Assembly (NCBI GenBank): GCA_009829735.1
Contig: CM020618.1
Span: 7,903,119-7,967,118, forward strand
Direction: 5' to 3'
DNA from: Pyropia yezoensis
Lineage: Eukaryota > Rhodophyta > Bangiophyceae > Bangiales > Bangiaceae
Length of the DNA stretch: 64,000 nt
The notes beneath the pieces were generated by a model that made no database searches, had not been told where the DNA came from, and was given only the letters and a program-made list of their open reading frames with translations. The position numbers and the translations under genes are program-made. Shown piece after piece: positions 22,114 to 34,000 of the stretch. Every line of letters begins with the position of its first letter. Positions within the stretch are counted from its first letter, which is position 1.

Positions 22114-25100
22114 TCGCGCCCGCCGCATACCGCGCGGCGGCGGCGGCGGCGGGGCTAGCCGCCGCCGCCGCCGCCGCGGCTGCTGCCCGCCGCGGCGGCA
22201 AAGCGCCGGCGCGGGGTAGCCGCGGCGGCTGCGGCGGCAGCGGCGGCGGCGGCGGCGGTGGGGGTGGCGGCGACAGCAGGGGCCGCGCGGCCGGCGCGGG
22301 CGGTGCCACGGCGGGCGCCGACCCCCCGCCGCCGCCGGCGGCCCGCCCCGCGGCGTGGCGTGTCGCGGCCGCGGCGCACCTGCCGTCTCTGCTCTACTTT
22401 GTTGCCCCCGCGCATGGCCCGGTCGCGCACAAGCTGCTGCCGCTGCCACGGCTGCCGTGGCTCGCGGCGGGGGGGGTGCCGGCGGCAGGGGAGGCGGCGG
22501 GGGAGAGGGGGGGGGGGGGGACGCTGCGCTGTTGGATGGCGCGCCGCCCCCGCGGCGGCCTGCCGCGGCGGCCGGGGAGCGGGGGCGCAAGGGCCCGGCC
22601 GTTGCCGCCGCGGCCGCGGCGGTCCGGGGCAGCAAGCGCGCCCGCACCGCGCCGCCATGGCAGTCCCGCTCGCCGCCCGCCAAGACGGCGGCGGCGGCGA
22701 CGCGGCCGCTGGGGGCGGGTGCGGCCACGCGGGTGGCAACGACGGCGGCGGCGACGACGAAGGTGGGGGCGGCGGCGGCGGTGGCCCCCCCCCCCCCCCA
22801 AAACCCCCCCTTCCTCGGTGGCCGTCACCCCCGTCGACGCCGACGCCGCCACCGAGGCCGCCACCGTCGCGGCGCTGCGTGGCGCCGCCATGGCGCCGCC
22901 GGCCCCGCCGGCCCCGCCGCCCTCTGGGCCTGGCTCCACGCCCGCCGCGGCCGGGACGCTTCGTGCGAGGCGGTCCTTGCGGGCGGCGGCGGCCTCGCCA
23001 CAATTGTCGCCCGCGTTGCGTGCTGGAGGGTGGGGGGGGGGGGGGGGGCGCACCGCCGCGAGGCGGGCGGGGGGGTGGGCTGAGGAAGGACGCGGCGGCG
23101 GGGGGGGGGGGGGGGGTGGGGGGGGGGGGGGGGGGGCGGTTTACGGGCGGGGGGGGGGGAGGGGGGCACGGTGACTCCGCCGGCCTTTCTCGCCGAGCCG
23201 CCGTCGCCGCCGCCGCCGGACGCCGCCGCCGCCCCCGAGACGGTCACCATCCTCACCCACCCCGACACGCAGCCGCAACTACAAGTGCGCTTCCGCCGCG
23301 CGCTCGACACGGCCGCCGCCGCGGTGACCGCCGCCGCCGCCGCCTTCCACACCACTTCCGCCGCCGCCGTCGCCGCCGCCGCCGCCGCCGCCGGACGCCG
23401 CCGCCGCCGCGGCCGCCGCCGCCTCCGAGACGGTCATCATCCTCACCCACCCCGACGCGCAGCCGCAACTACAAGTGCGCCTCCGCCGCGCGCTCGACAC
23501 GTCCGCCGCCGCGGTGACCGCCGCCGCCGCCGCCACCCCCGCCACTCCCACCGCCGCCGTCGCCGCCACCGCGCCCGGCGGTGGCTCCCTCCCACCCCCC
23601 CCCCGCGGGCGGCGCCCACCTGGGCGGGCTACACGCTCCTGCTCATCGCGTCGCACGCGCTGCGGCCGCCGCCGGCGGGGTCGGGGCCGGAAGGGCACGC
23701 CGCCGCCCGGCTGGCGCTCCAGGCCGCCGTCGGCGCCACGCCCCGGGGGTGGTGGGGGGGGGCGCCCGCGGCTGCCGCGCGGGCGTCGCGGCGACGGTGG
23801 AGGGGGGGTGGAGGGGTACCGCCGTGGCCGGCGGGGGGGGGGGGTGGGGGGGGGGGGGGGGGTGCTGGGGGCGCTGGGCGCCTCCGCGGATCAGGTGGTA
23901 GCGGCGGGGGGGGGGGAAGGGGGGGGAATGGGCTGCGTGGACCGTCTGGGCGACGGAAATTGTGGACGCGGTCGACCTGTGCCGCGCGATAGCGCTGCTG
24001 CGCGCCGGCCGCCGGTGGGGCGGCGCGGGGCCCGGCAGCGGCAGTAGCGACGGCGACAGCGACGACGGCCACGGGTGGGGGGCGGCGGCCGCCGTGGGCG
24101 CCGCAGTCCCCCCCCCCGCGGCGTTTGACGGCGGCTGGCCGCCCGCCGCGGCTGTGCTGCGGCAGCTGGTGGCGACGGCTCCCCCCTCTCTCACCCCTGA
24201 CGCGCCCTCCACCGCCGACAGAGGCGGCGGCGGCAGCGGCGGCGGCCGCCGCGGCGCTCGACCCCTTGCGCGTAGCGGCCACGGCGGCCGGCGGCGGCGT
24301 CGGCGGGGGTGGCTGCGGCGACGGCCGCAAGGCGCACCTCGCGACGGGGCTGGGCGTCTACGCCGCGGCGGCGGCGGCGGCGGCCGAGGCGATGGCGGCG
24401 GAGGCGGCGGCGGCGGCGGCGGCAGCGGATGCGGCCCCCGCGGCGGGCACGCGAGTGGCGGCGGCGGGGGGCCACCACCGGCCGGTCCATGGTGGCGGCG
24501 GGCAACGACGGGGCTGCCGCCGACGCGGAGGCGGCGGCGGCGGCGGCGGCGGCGGCGACGGGCGCGAGCGCCGAGTCCGCCGCCGCGGCGATGGTGTCGC
24601 GGGGGACGCATGGCAGGCGGGCGGGTGGCTCGGCAAAGACTGCCGCGCGCAGCGCCGCCGCGTCGGGCGGCGACCGGTGGGAGAGGCCACCGCCGCCGCC
24701 GCTACCACCGTCGCCACCGTCGGCGCCGTCGGCCGACGGCGCCGCCGCCGCCGCGGCCGCCGCCACCGCAGCGCCCGCGGCTGGCACGCGCCTCAACAGC
24801 CGCAGCGCGACGAGGCGCGCCGCGACCACCCGGTGCGGCCCCGTCGCAACGACCGCGACCACCGCGTCGGCATCCGTGGCGGCGGCGGCGACCGCCGCAA
24901 CGTCAGCGTTGTCGTCCCCCTTTTCGGCGTCGGCGAGGAGGAGCCAGGCCGCCGCCGCGGCGCCACCGGCGGCGGCGTCGTCGTCCCGTCCCGCGACGGC
25001 CGCCGACAGCGCGCGGGCGCGGAGGCGGAGGCCGCCCCGGGTCCCCGCCGGCGGCGCGCCGCCCGCCGTTGTGGGCGCGTCAAGCGCCGTGACGAGCCGG

Positions 25101-25379
25101 CCGAGCCACGCGCGACGCTGCTCCGCCGTCGGCGGCGGCTCCTCCCCCCCTCCAGCCCCGGCGGCACCTCCTCTCTATCTGCCGCGGCGGCGGCCACCGC
25201 CGCGGCGGCGGCGGCCGGCACAGCGGCGGTGGCGGCAGCGGCGGCCGAGGCGGTGGCGGCGGCGGCGGCTGCGGGGGCGGCGGCGGATGTGGCCGCCGCG
25301 GCGGGCACGCGGGTGGCGGCGGCGGGGGTGCTGGCCGCCGCGGCGGGCGGCGTTGGTGGCGGCGGCGGTTGAGAAAGGG
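22114..25379 (+). other. Ala/Gly-rich candidate coding region, plus strand, frames unresolved
   Basis: More than 3 kb of extreme GC with many poly-G tracts on the plus strand, which read as Gly runs. Coding-like pieces appear in shifting plus frames: AAWRVAAAAHLPSLLYFVAP near 22360, PETVTILTHPDTQPQLQVR near 23230, WAGYTLLLIASHALRPPP near 23620, VDAVDLCRAIALLRAGRRW near 23970, then Ala-rich helices with a recurring AAGTRVAAAG pattern (about 24440, 24775 and 25300). Frame changes coincide with homopolymers, so the true frame cannot be restored by eye. It may be the continuation of the Cys-rich gene or one or two separate genes ending near 25372. Minus-strand frames are also open, which is expected at this GC level. 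Confidence 0.3.
23237..23545 (+). repeat. Direct repeat, about 112 bp, copies 190 bp apart
   Basis: The block starting GAGACGGTCACCATCCTCAC at 23237 recurs at 23427 with a few substitutions. Both encode the same ETV-ILTHPD-QPQLQVR-RRALDT sequence, but 190 is not a multiple of three, so the copies read in different frames of the raw sequence. Either a base is missing in a homopolymer between them or the region is not translated as it stands. Confidence 0.75.
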
Positions 25380-25719
25380 CGCGTATGTCGCCCGTCGCGC
25401 GGGCCGCGCGGCAGGCGGTGGCGCTCGGGGTGAGGCTGCCGCCCTCCCCTGCTGTCGGTGCGTCGGCGGGGGCGGCTGGGGAGGGCGGGGGGGAAGAAGA
25501 GGGGGGAGGGGGGGGGGGGAAGTGGCAGGGTGAGCTGGGCGCGGGTGCCGTCGCCGCCGCGGCTGATTCGGCGGCGGCGGGGTACTGGCCGCGATGGATG
25601 GGGGGATGGGGGGGGTGGCCGGCTGGGCAGCGCGGCGGCCGGCGCTTGCCGCACCGGTGGTGGCCATGGTGAGGGGGGGGGACGGGGAGGTGAGGGGGGA
25701 GGGAGGGGGAGGGCGCGCG

Positions 25720-25845
25720 CGAGGCCATGGACGTACAACGGCAGTGGCAGTAAAAGTATGGATGAAATATAAAGAAATACGCACGCAAAACACCCACGCA
25801 AGACCAATACAACACGACGCGACACCAGCCATACGCCTAGCGGTG
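25720..25845. other. AT-richer island between convergent coding regions
   Basis: The only AT-rich stretch for several kilobases (contains ATGGATGAAATATAAAGAAA). To its left homopolymers are mainly G, to its right mainly C on the plus strand, meaning poly-Gly-coding sense switches from plus to minus here. It is probably the shared 3' end region of two convergent genes. Confidence 0.45.
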
Positions 25846-25878
25846 GCGCCCCCCCCCCCCCACCTCCCGAAGACTCGT

Positions 25879-26679
25879 TCAGCGGCCGCCCGCCGCGGCG
25901 GCGGCCCCCCCCCCACCTCGCCCACACGCGCCCACCGCCAGGGCGCGGCCCCCCCCCCCACCACGACGGGCGCCCCCCGCCGCAGGTCCCACCCCCACAC
26001 CGCCGCCCAGCGGCGCGCCTCCGCCGCCGCCGCCACCGCCGCCGCCGCCCACCCACCACCCACCCGCCCGCCCCGTTGGCCGACCCCACGCAGCCGCCGT
26101 GGCAAATGCGTCGGCGAGGCGCCGCGCGACGAGCCGCGGCGCCGCCGCCGCCGAGGCCGCTGCCGCTGGTGCCGCCGCCGCCGGGAAGGCGGCCGCCGCC
26201 GTAGCGTCGTCCGGGCCGAGCCCGCCCGCGGCGGGGGGGGCGGCGGGGCGGCGGGGGCGGCAGCCGGCCACCGCTGTCGCCGCCGCTACCCCCGCCTTGG
26301 TCACCGCCCCGCCGCAGGCGGCGGCAACACCCCCCCCAACGCCGCTGACGCCGCCGCGGGTGCGCCGCCGCTTGCGCGGCGGCGGCGGCGGCCGGCTAGT
26401 GGGCGTGGCGGCCGCCGCCGCCGCCGCGGGCGCCGGCGGGGTGGCCGGCGGGGCTCGCGTGGTGGCGGCGGCCGGCGACGGCGGCGTCCGTGGCGTCGCG
26501 TCCCCCCCGCCCGACGAGGCGGACTCGTCGAGGGCGATGGTCCTGGGCGTGGCGGGGATGGCGGGGTAGAAGGTCTTGAGGGGCTTGGCAGGGGTGGCGG
26601 CGGCGGCGGCGGGGGGGGGGATGGCCTTGGCGGTGGTGTGGGGGGGGGCTGTGGCGGGGGGGGCGCCGCGCGTGTCCAT
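25879..26679 (-). CDS. Ala/Pro-rich hypothetical protein, minus strand
   Basis: A 266-codon frame from ATG at 26679. Residues 1-75 look like real protein rather than GC noise, with a Lys/Thr/Tyr-containing stretch (PAKPLKTFYPAIPATPRT) followed by DESASS. Then come an Ala/Pro-rich linker, a basic patch (PPRKRRRTRGG), more Ala-rich helix with LVARRLADAFATAAAW, and a Gly-rich tail. Its N-terminal 91 codons recur at 31033-31306, but that is the contig overlap, not a second gene. The stop falls just right of the AT-rich island, consistent with a 3' end there. Unknown function; the basic patch could be a nuclear localisation signal. Confidence 0.4.
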   Translation of the reverse strand: MDTRGAPPATAPPHTTAKAIPPPAAAAATPAKPLKTFYPAIPATPRTIALDESASSGGGDATPRTPPSPAAATTRAPPATPPAPAAAAAAATPTSRPPPPPRKRRRTRGGVSGVGGGVAAACGGAVTKAGVAAATAVAGCRPRRPAAPPAAGGLGPDDATAAAAFPAAAAPAAAASAAAAPRLVARRLADAFATAAAWGRPTGRAGGWWVGGGGGGGGGGGAPLGGGVGVGPAAGGARRGGGGGRALAVGACGRGGGGAAAAAGGR

Positions 26680-27273
26680 GGCAGCAGCCGGGAGTGGGGG
26701 GTGGGTGCGGGTGTGGGGTGTCTTGACCGTCGGCTGGCATGGGCGGTGGTGGTACCGAGCGGTGACGGTGGTGGTGGTGGGCAGGGATCACTTTGCAGGT
26801 GCTTGGCCAACACCGACGACGACGGACGGCGAGCGGCAGCTCGGGTCTTGCGTGGTGGAGACGTCGAGGGCCGATGGTTCCCAGCTGCCCCCCGCCGCCC
26901 ACCCGCGGCCGCCTATACACACCCAGCGGCGGCGCCATCCCCCCCGTCCCAGCCCTCCCCACCCCCGCCCAGCCGGTATCCCCGCCCACCCCCTGCCGTT
27001 GCCCCTCCGCCGGCGCCCGCGGGCCCGGCACCCCCCCCCACCGCAGCCGGCCCGGCCCGCGGCCGCCCACCCCGCCGGCGCCAGCAGCGTGCGTGTGTGG
27101 TGGGCAGCGGCCGCCGGCGCGGCTTCTACCCCCGCCCCCCCCCCCGGAGCGGCGGCCGCGCGCCCGCAGCGGCGGGGGATGCGGGTCGGGCGGGGAAAAA
27201 TCTGCGGGCGGCCGCGCTCCCCCTCAACTGTGGGGCGATGGACCGGCGGGGGGGCCGGCGGCGACGGCGTTCA

Positions 27274-27304
<31 letters not shown>

Positions 27305-30300
27305 CCTCACGATACCGCTGCCGACGGGTGGCCACCGGCGAGGTGGGGGGTGTGACCCCCACCGGTAGGCCCGCGGCCGCAATCGCCCGCCGGATGAGCC
27401 GCCCGGCGGCGGCGTGGGGGTGGGCCGCAGCCGCCCGCGGCGGGCGGCGCGAGAAACGCACGCGGCGTCGGCGCCTCAAGCCGGGTGTCCCTCCCCCTCC
27501 CCCCCTGCCTCACGCCGCCGCAGGCGGCGGCCGCGGCGGCCATCACCACCAACCAAGCAGCTCGTCTGGGGCGGCAGCGGCCGCTGCAAGTGACGGCGCC
27601 GCCCACGCCCACGCCGCCGCCGGGGTGCCCGCCACGCGCCGCCAGCGGCGCGGCATTGGATAAGCAAATAGGCACACGGTGGCGGCAACAGATACGTGTA
27701 TGCCCACCGCAGGCGGTGTGGCGGCCTCGGGGGATAGAGGTGGAAGAGCGGGGGGGCGGAGGGGGTCAACAGCTCGCCGACGCCTTGTGTCTGTAAGCAA
27801 AGGGGCGGTGTGGGGGGGGGGGGGGGGCGGCGGCAGCGGCGCGGCCGCGGCCGTCGTCCCGCTCCCCCCGCCCAGCCCGCGCCGACCGGCGGCGCCACCT
27901 CTCAGCCTCTCGTCAGGCCAGCGGCGGCGGGCGGGCGTACGTCAGCGCACGCTGCCGGCGGCAGCGTGAGCGTGTCATGCGGCGGGAGGGGCTGGAAGCG
28001 GGGGGGGGGGGGTGGCCGCGACGCGACACGCTGGCTGCCTGCAGCTGGCGGCGGCAGGGGAGGGGGGGGAGGCCCGCGTCGTCGTCCCCCCCCAGCAGTC
28101 CCCCGCACCCAGCGCACACCCACACACCCACCCACACAAGCCCGGCGGCGCTCTTCCCCCCACAGCCCTCACCGCACTGTAGGCAAACGGTGTGGGGGCG
28201 GGCACAGCGGACGCGGCTGGCGGCAGCCAGAGGGGCGGCCCGGCCGGGTCCGCCGCGCCGCCGCCGCCGCCGGCGCCCCGCCACCCCCCCCACCCCACCA
28301 CGCGCGCGGCGAGGCGCATCAGAAACGCGGGAGGCAGCACGTTGCGGTAGAGGCGGAAGGCGGTGACCCCCCCTTCCCGAAGCAGCGCCGCGACGCCCGT
28401 GGCAACGCCGTCCACCGACGCGTCGCCGCCGCCGCCGGGGCCACCGTAGGACGCGGCCAGGACGCGGCGGCCGCCCAGGCCCGACGCCGCGGGGGGCGAC
28501 GCCGCCGCCGCCGCGAGGCGCCGGAAGCCACCCGCGCTCACGCCAGTGGCGGAGAAGTCGAGATCGGCGAGAGCGCTAAAGGGGCCGCACGCGCCCGCGG
28601 CGTCGCCCGCCGTGCCGCCGCCGCCGGTGCCGTCGTCGCCGAGGACGTCGCCGGTGCCGTCGCCGGCGCCGTCGCCGTCACCGTCGCCGTCACCGTCGCC
28701 GTCACCGTTGCCGTCGCCGGTGCCCTCGCCATCGCTACCAGCTGCACCAGCACCACCATTGCCACCACCACCAGCACCACCGCCCATGCCGGTACCGCCC
28801 ACGCCAAAGCCGCCACCCCGTTCACCCACCCCCCCCCCCCCCCCCCCCCCCCCCCCTGTCGCGCGGCGGCTGCGCTCGTGGCGGCGGCGGACACCAGCCG
28901 CGCCGCCGTCGCGTCCGTCAGGCGCACGTTGGCGGCCAGCCGCAGCACGCGCAGCGGCGTGGCCGCCCGCGCCGCCGCGTCGAGCAGCCGCCCAACGTCC
29001 CCGTCGGCCACGTTGGCGCCCGTCAGGTCCACCACCCCACACGGGCCCCCGCCGGGGGGGGCCGCCGCCGCGCTGCCGCCGCCGCCATCGCCGCCGCCGC
29101 CGCCGCCGCCGCCGCCGTCGCGGCCGCCGCCGCCGCGGCGGGCAGCCTTCTCCTGCGAGGCGGCCTCCTCCGGCCCGCCCGGCTCGGCGCACGCGGCGCC
29201 CCCCCCCCCCCCCATGCCAGCGGCGGGCGCGTCCGCGACCGAACACGCTGCCACGATGGCCGGCAGCCCCACCCCCCCCCATCCCCGCGGCACGCCACCG
29301 CGAACGCGGCGGCGAGCCCCGGCCGGCGCACCGCCCCCACCTCGGCGGCGAACACCCCCCCCGCGGACCCGTCGGGCGGCGGCGGCCCGACGCGCACCAC
29401 CCCCGGTGGTGCGACCGCCACCGCCGCCCTGTGCACTTCGGCGAGTGAGGCTGTGACGCGGGCGGTGAGCCACGCGGCGGTGCCGGGGGTGGCCGCTTCC
29501 GCCGCGGCGGCCGCGCCGGCGGGGGGGGACCCGGCGGGGATGGGGCTGACAACCCACTCGTCTGCCCGGCCGGGCCGCCGCAACACGACGCGGGCGGTGG
29601 TGGCGGCGGCGGTGGCCGCCGCCGCCGCCGCCACATAAGTCGCGGGCCACGGGTGATATGCGCCGTCGACGGTGCCGCCGCCGCTCCTCCCCCCCATACC
29701 TCCCCCCCCCCACCACCGCCACCTCCCCCCCACCACCACCACCACCACCACCACCACCACCGCCGCCGCCCCCACCGCCCAGCAGCGTCGCCGGCGCCAG
29801 CGGCATCAGCGCGAGCGACGGCGGCGGGCAGAGCGGCACAGCGTCTGCAGCCGCCGCGGCGGCAGCGTCGGCGTCCGACCCGCCCGAGCTACCCCACCCC
29901 CCCCCCCCCCCCCCTCCCACCCACCGACGCCCAGTCATCCTCGCTCCCCCCCCCGCCCCCGCCAGCATCGGCGTGCCAGCCGTGGCCAGGCGCACCCATC
30001 CCCCCTACCAGACGCCCCTGGCAATGACCGCTGGCGGCGGCGGCGGGCGCGCCCCCCCCCCCCCCCGCGGCCGCGGGCGGCGGGCCGCCCCCCCCCGCGG
30101 CGGCGGGCCAGCGGGCGCCATCGTCGACGAGGAAGCCGTCGAGCGGGTCGGCCGCGGCGCGCCCACACCGCCACCGCCGCAGCTTGGCCGACCGCCCGCC
30201 CGCCGCCGCGGGGGGGGGGGGGACGCGCCGCGGCCACCTGCCGACGGCCGCCGGGGCCGCCCGCCGGGGCGGCCGCGGCGGCCGCCTGCCGCGTGCCGCC

Positions 30301-30532
30301 GCGGCGGCGACGACGTGTACATCGAGACGACCCGCCGCCGCCATCACCGCCACCACCGCCGCCGCCGCCACCGCCGCCACCGCCGCCGCCGTCACGTCCC
30401 AGTCAGCCGCGTCCCCCCCCCCCTCCCCCCCCACCCCAGTCCCCCCTCCCTCCCCCAAGTCCTCCATCCCGTCGTTCACGATGCCATACACCGGCTCGTC
30501 GTCCGCCTCGCCTTGCGTCTCGTCCCACCCCC
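26404..30532. repeat. Left copy of a 4.1-kb sequence duplicated across the N gap
   Basis: Matches 31033-35169 from end to end. Differences seen are almost only lengths of C or G runs (for example the C tract near 27271 and that near 28823). The copy ends exactly at the first N. Confidence 0.9.
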
Positions 30533-31032
30533 NNNNNNNNNNNNNNNNNNNNNNNNNNNNNNNNNNNNNNNNNNNNNNNNNNNNNNNNNNNNNNNNNNNN
30601 NNNNNNNNNNNNNNNNNNNNNNNNNNNNNNNNNNNNNNNNNNNNNNNNNNNNNNNNNNNNNNNNNNNNNNNNNNNNNNNNNNNNNNNNNNNNNNNNNNNN
30701 NNNNNNNNNNNNNNNNNNNNNNNNNNNNNNNNNNNNNNNNNNNNNNNNNNNNNNNNNNNNNNNNNNNNNNNNNNNNNNNNNNNNNNNNNNNNNNNNNNNN
30801 NNNNNNNNNNNNNNNNNNNNNNNNNNNNNNNNNNNNNNNNNNNNNNNNNNNNNNNNNNNNNNNNNNNNNNNNNNNNNNNNNNNNNNNNNNNNNNNNNNNN
30901 NNNNNNNNNNNNNNNNNNNNNNNNNNNNNNNNNNNNNNNNNNNNNNNNNNNNNNNNNNNNNNNNNNNNNNNNNNNNNNNNNNNNNNNNNNNNNNNNNNNN
31001 NNNNNNNNNNNNNNNNNNNNNNNNNNNNNNNN
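30533..31032. other. Assembly gap, exactly 500 N
   Basis: Five hundred unknown bases. A round length is typical of a scaffolding placeholder, not a measured gap. Frames that appear to cross it are meaningless. Confidence 0.99.
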
Positions 31033-34000
31033 CGTGGCGGCCGCCGCCGCCGCCGCGGGCGCCGGCGGGGTGGCCGGCGGGGCTCGCGTGGTGGCGGCGG
31101 CCGGCGACGGCGGCGTCCGTGGCGTCGCGTCCCCCCGCCCGACGAGGCGGACTCGTCGAGGGCGATGGTCCTGGGCGTGGCGGGGATGGCGGGGTAGAAG
31201 GTCTTGAGGGGCTTGGCAGGGGTGGCGGCGGCGGCGGCGGGGGGGGGATGGCCTTGGCGGTGGTGGTGGGGGGGGCTGTGGCGGGGGGGGCGCCGCGCGT
31301 GTCCATGGCAGCAGCCGGGAGTGGGGGGTGGGTGCGGGTGTGGGGTGTCTTGACCGTCGGCTGGCATGGGCGGTGGTGGTACCGAGCGGTGACGGTGGTG
31401 GTGGTGGGCAGGGATCACTTTGCAGGTGCTTGGCCAACACCGACGACGACGGACGGCGAGCGGCAGCTCGGGTCTTGCGTGGTGGAGACGTCGAGGGCCG
31501 ATGGTTCCCAGCTGCCCCCCGCCGCCCACCCGCGGCCGCCTATACACACCCAGCGGCGGCGCCATCCCCCCCGTCCCAGCCCTCCCCACCCCCGCCCAGC
31601 CGGTATCCCCGCCCACCCCCTGCCGTTGCCCCTCCGCCGGCGCCCGCGGGCCCGGCACCCCCCCCACCGCAGCCGGCCCGGCCCGCGGCCGCCCACCCCG
31701 CCGGCGCCAGCAGCGTGCGTGTGTGGTGGGCAGCGGCCGCCGGCGCGGCTTCTACCCCCGCCCCCCCCCCGGAGCGGCGGCCGCGCGCCCGCAGCGGCGG
31801 GGGATGCGGGTCGGGCGGGGAAAAATCTGCGGGCGGCCGCGCTCCCCCTCAACTGTGGGGCGATGGACCGGCGGGGGGGCCGGCGGCGACGGCGTTCACC
31901 CCCCCCCCCCCCCCCCCACGCCTCCTCCCCTCACGATACCGCTGCCGACGGGTGGCCACCGGCGAGGTGGGGGTGTGACCCCCACCGGTAGGCCCGCGGC
32001 CGCAATCGCCCGCCGGATGAGCCGCCCGGCGGCGGCGTGGGGGTGGGCCGCAGCCGCCCGCGGCGGGCGGCGCGAGAAACGCACGCGGCGTCGGCGCCTC
32101 AAGCCGGGTGTCCCTCCCCTCCCCCCCTGCCTCACGCCGCCGCAGGCGGCGGCCGCGGCGGCCATCACCACCAACCAAGCAGCTCGTCTGGGGCGGCAGC
32201 GGCCGCTGCAAGTGACGGCGCCGCCCACGCCCACGCCGCCGCCGGGGTGCCCGCCACGCGCCGCCAGCGGCGCGGCATTGGATAAGCAAATAGGCACACG
32301 GTGGCGGCAACAGATACGTGTATGCCCACCGCAGGCGGTGTGGCGGCCTCGGGGGATAGAGGTGGAAGAGCGGGGGGGCGGAGGGGGTCAACAGCTCGCC
32401 GACGCCTTGTGTCTGTAAGCAAAGGGGCGGTGTGGGGGGGGGGGGGGGCGGCGGCAGCGGCGCGGCCGCGGCCGTCGTCCCGCTCCCCCCGCCCAGCCCG
32501 CGCCGACCGGCGGCGCCACCTCTCAGCCTCTCGTCAGGCCAGCGGCGGCGGGCGGGCGTACGTCAGCGCACGCTGCCGGCGGCAGCGTGAGCGTGTCATG
32601 CGGCGGGAGGGGCTGGAAGCGGGGGGGGGGGGGGTGGCCGCGACGCGACACGCTGGCTGCCTGCAGCTGGCGGCGGCAGGGGAGGGGGGGGAGGCCCGCG
32701 TCGTCGTCCCCCCCCAGCAGTCCCCCGCACCCAGCGCACACCCACACACCCACCCACACAAGCCCGGCGGCGCTCTTCCCCCCACAGCCCTCACCGCACT
32801 GTAGGCAAACGGTGTGGGGGCGGGCACAGCGGACGCGGCTGGCGGCAGCCAGAGGGGCGGCCCGGCCGGGTCCGCCGCGCCGCCGCCGCCGCCGGCGCCC
32901 CGCCACCCCCCCCACCCCACCACGCGCGCGGCGAGGCGCATCAGAAACGCGGGAGGCAGCACGTTGCGGTAGAGGCGGAAGGCGGTGACCCCCCCTTCCC
33001 GAAGCAGCGCCGCGACGCCCGTGGCAACGCCGTCCACCGACGCGTCGCCGCCGCCGCCGGGGCCACCGTAGGACGCGGCCAGGACGCGGCGGCCGCCCAG
33101 GCCCGACGCCGCGGGGGGCGACGCCGCCGCCGCCGCGAGGCGCCGGAAGCCACCCGCGCTCACGCCAGTGGCGGAGAAGTCGAGATCGGCGAGAGCGCTA
33201 AAGGGGCCGCACGCGCCCGCGGCGTCGCCCGCCGTGCCGCCGCCGCCGGTGCCGTCGTCGCCGAGGACGTCGCCGGTGCCGTCGCCGGCGCCGTCGCCGT
33301 CACCGTCGCCGTCACCGTCGCCGTCACCGTTGCCGTCGCCGGTGCCCTCGCCATCGCTACCAGCTGCACCAGCACCACCATTGCCACCACCACCAGCACC
33401 ACCGCCCATGCCGGTACCGCCCACGCCAAAGCCGCCACCCCGTTCACCAACGCCCTCCCCCCCCCCCCCCCCCCCCCCCCCCTGTCGCGCGGCGGCTGCG
33501 CTCGTGGCGGCGGCGGACACCAGCCGCGCCGCCGTCGCGTCCGTCAGGCGCACGTTGGCGGCCAGCCGCAGCACGCGCAGCGGCGTGGCCGCCCGCGCCG
33601 CCGCGTCGAGCAGCCGCCCAACGTCCCCGTCGGCCACGTTGGCGCCCGTCAGGTCCACCACCCCACACGGGCCCCCGCCGGGGGGGCCGCCGCCGCGCTG
33701 CCGCCGCCGCCATCGCCGCCGCCGCCGCCGCCGCCGCCGCCGTCGCGGCCGCCGCCGCCGCGGCGGGCAGCCTTCTCCTGCGAGGCGGCCTCCTCCGGCC
33801 CGCCCGGCTCGGCGCACGCGGCGCCCCCCCCCCCCCCCATGCCAGCGGCGGGCGCGTCCGCGACCGAACACGCTGCCACGATGGCCGGCAGCCCCACCCC
33901 CCCCCATCCCCGCGGCACGCCACCGCGAACGCGGCGGCGAGCCCCGGCCGGCGCACCGCCCCCACCTCGGCGGCGAACACCCCCCCCGCGGACCCGTCGG

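Noticed and set aside
25594..27663. 689-codon plus-strand frame
   Set aside because: Composition is Arg/Pro runs produced by reading poly-C DNA; the minus strand here has more protein-like sequence and the right G-run polarity.
29658..31991. Very long plus-strand frames running through the gap
   Set aside because: They include about 167 undefined codons from N bases and join sequences that are not adjacent in the genome.
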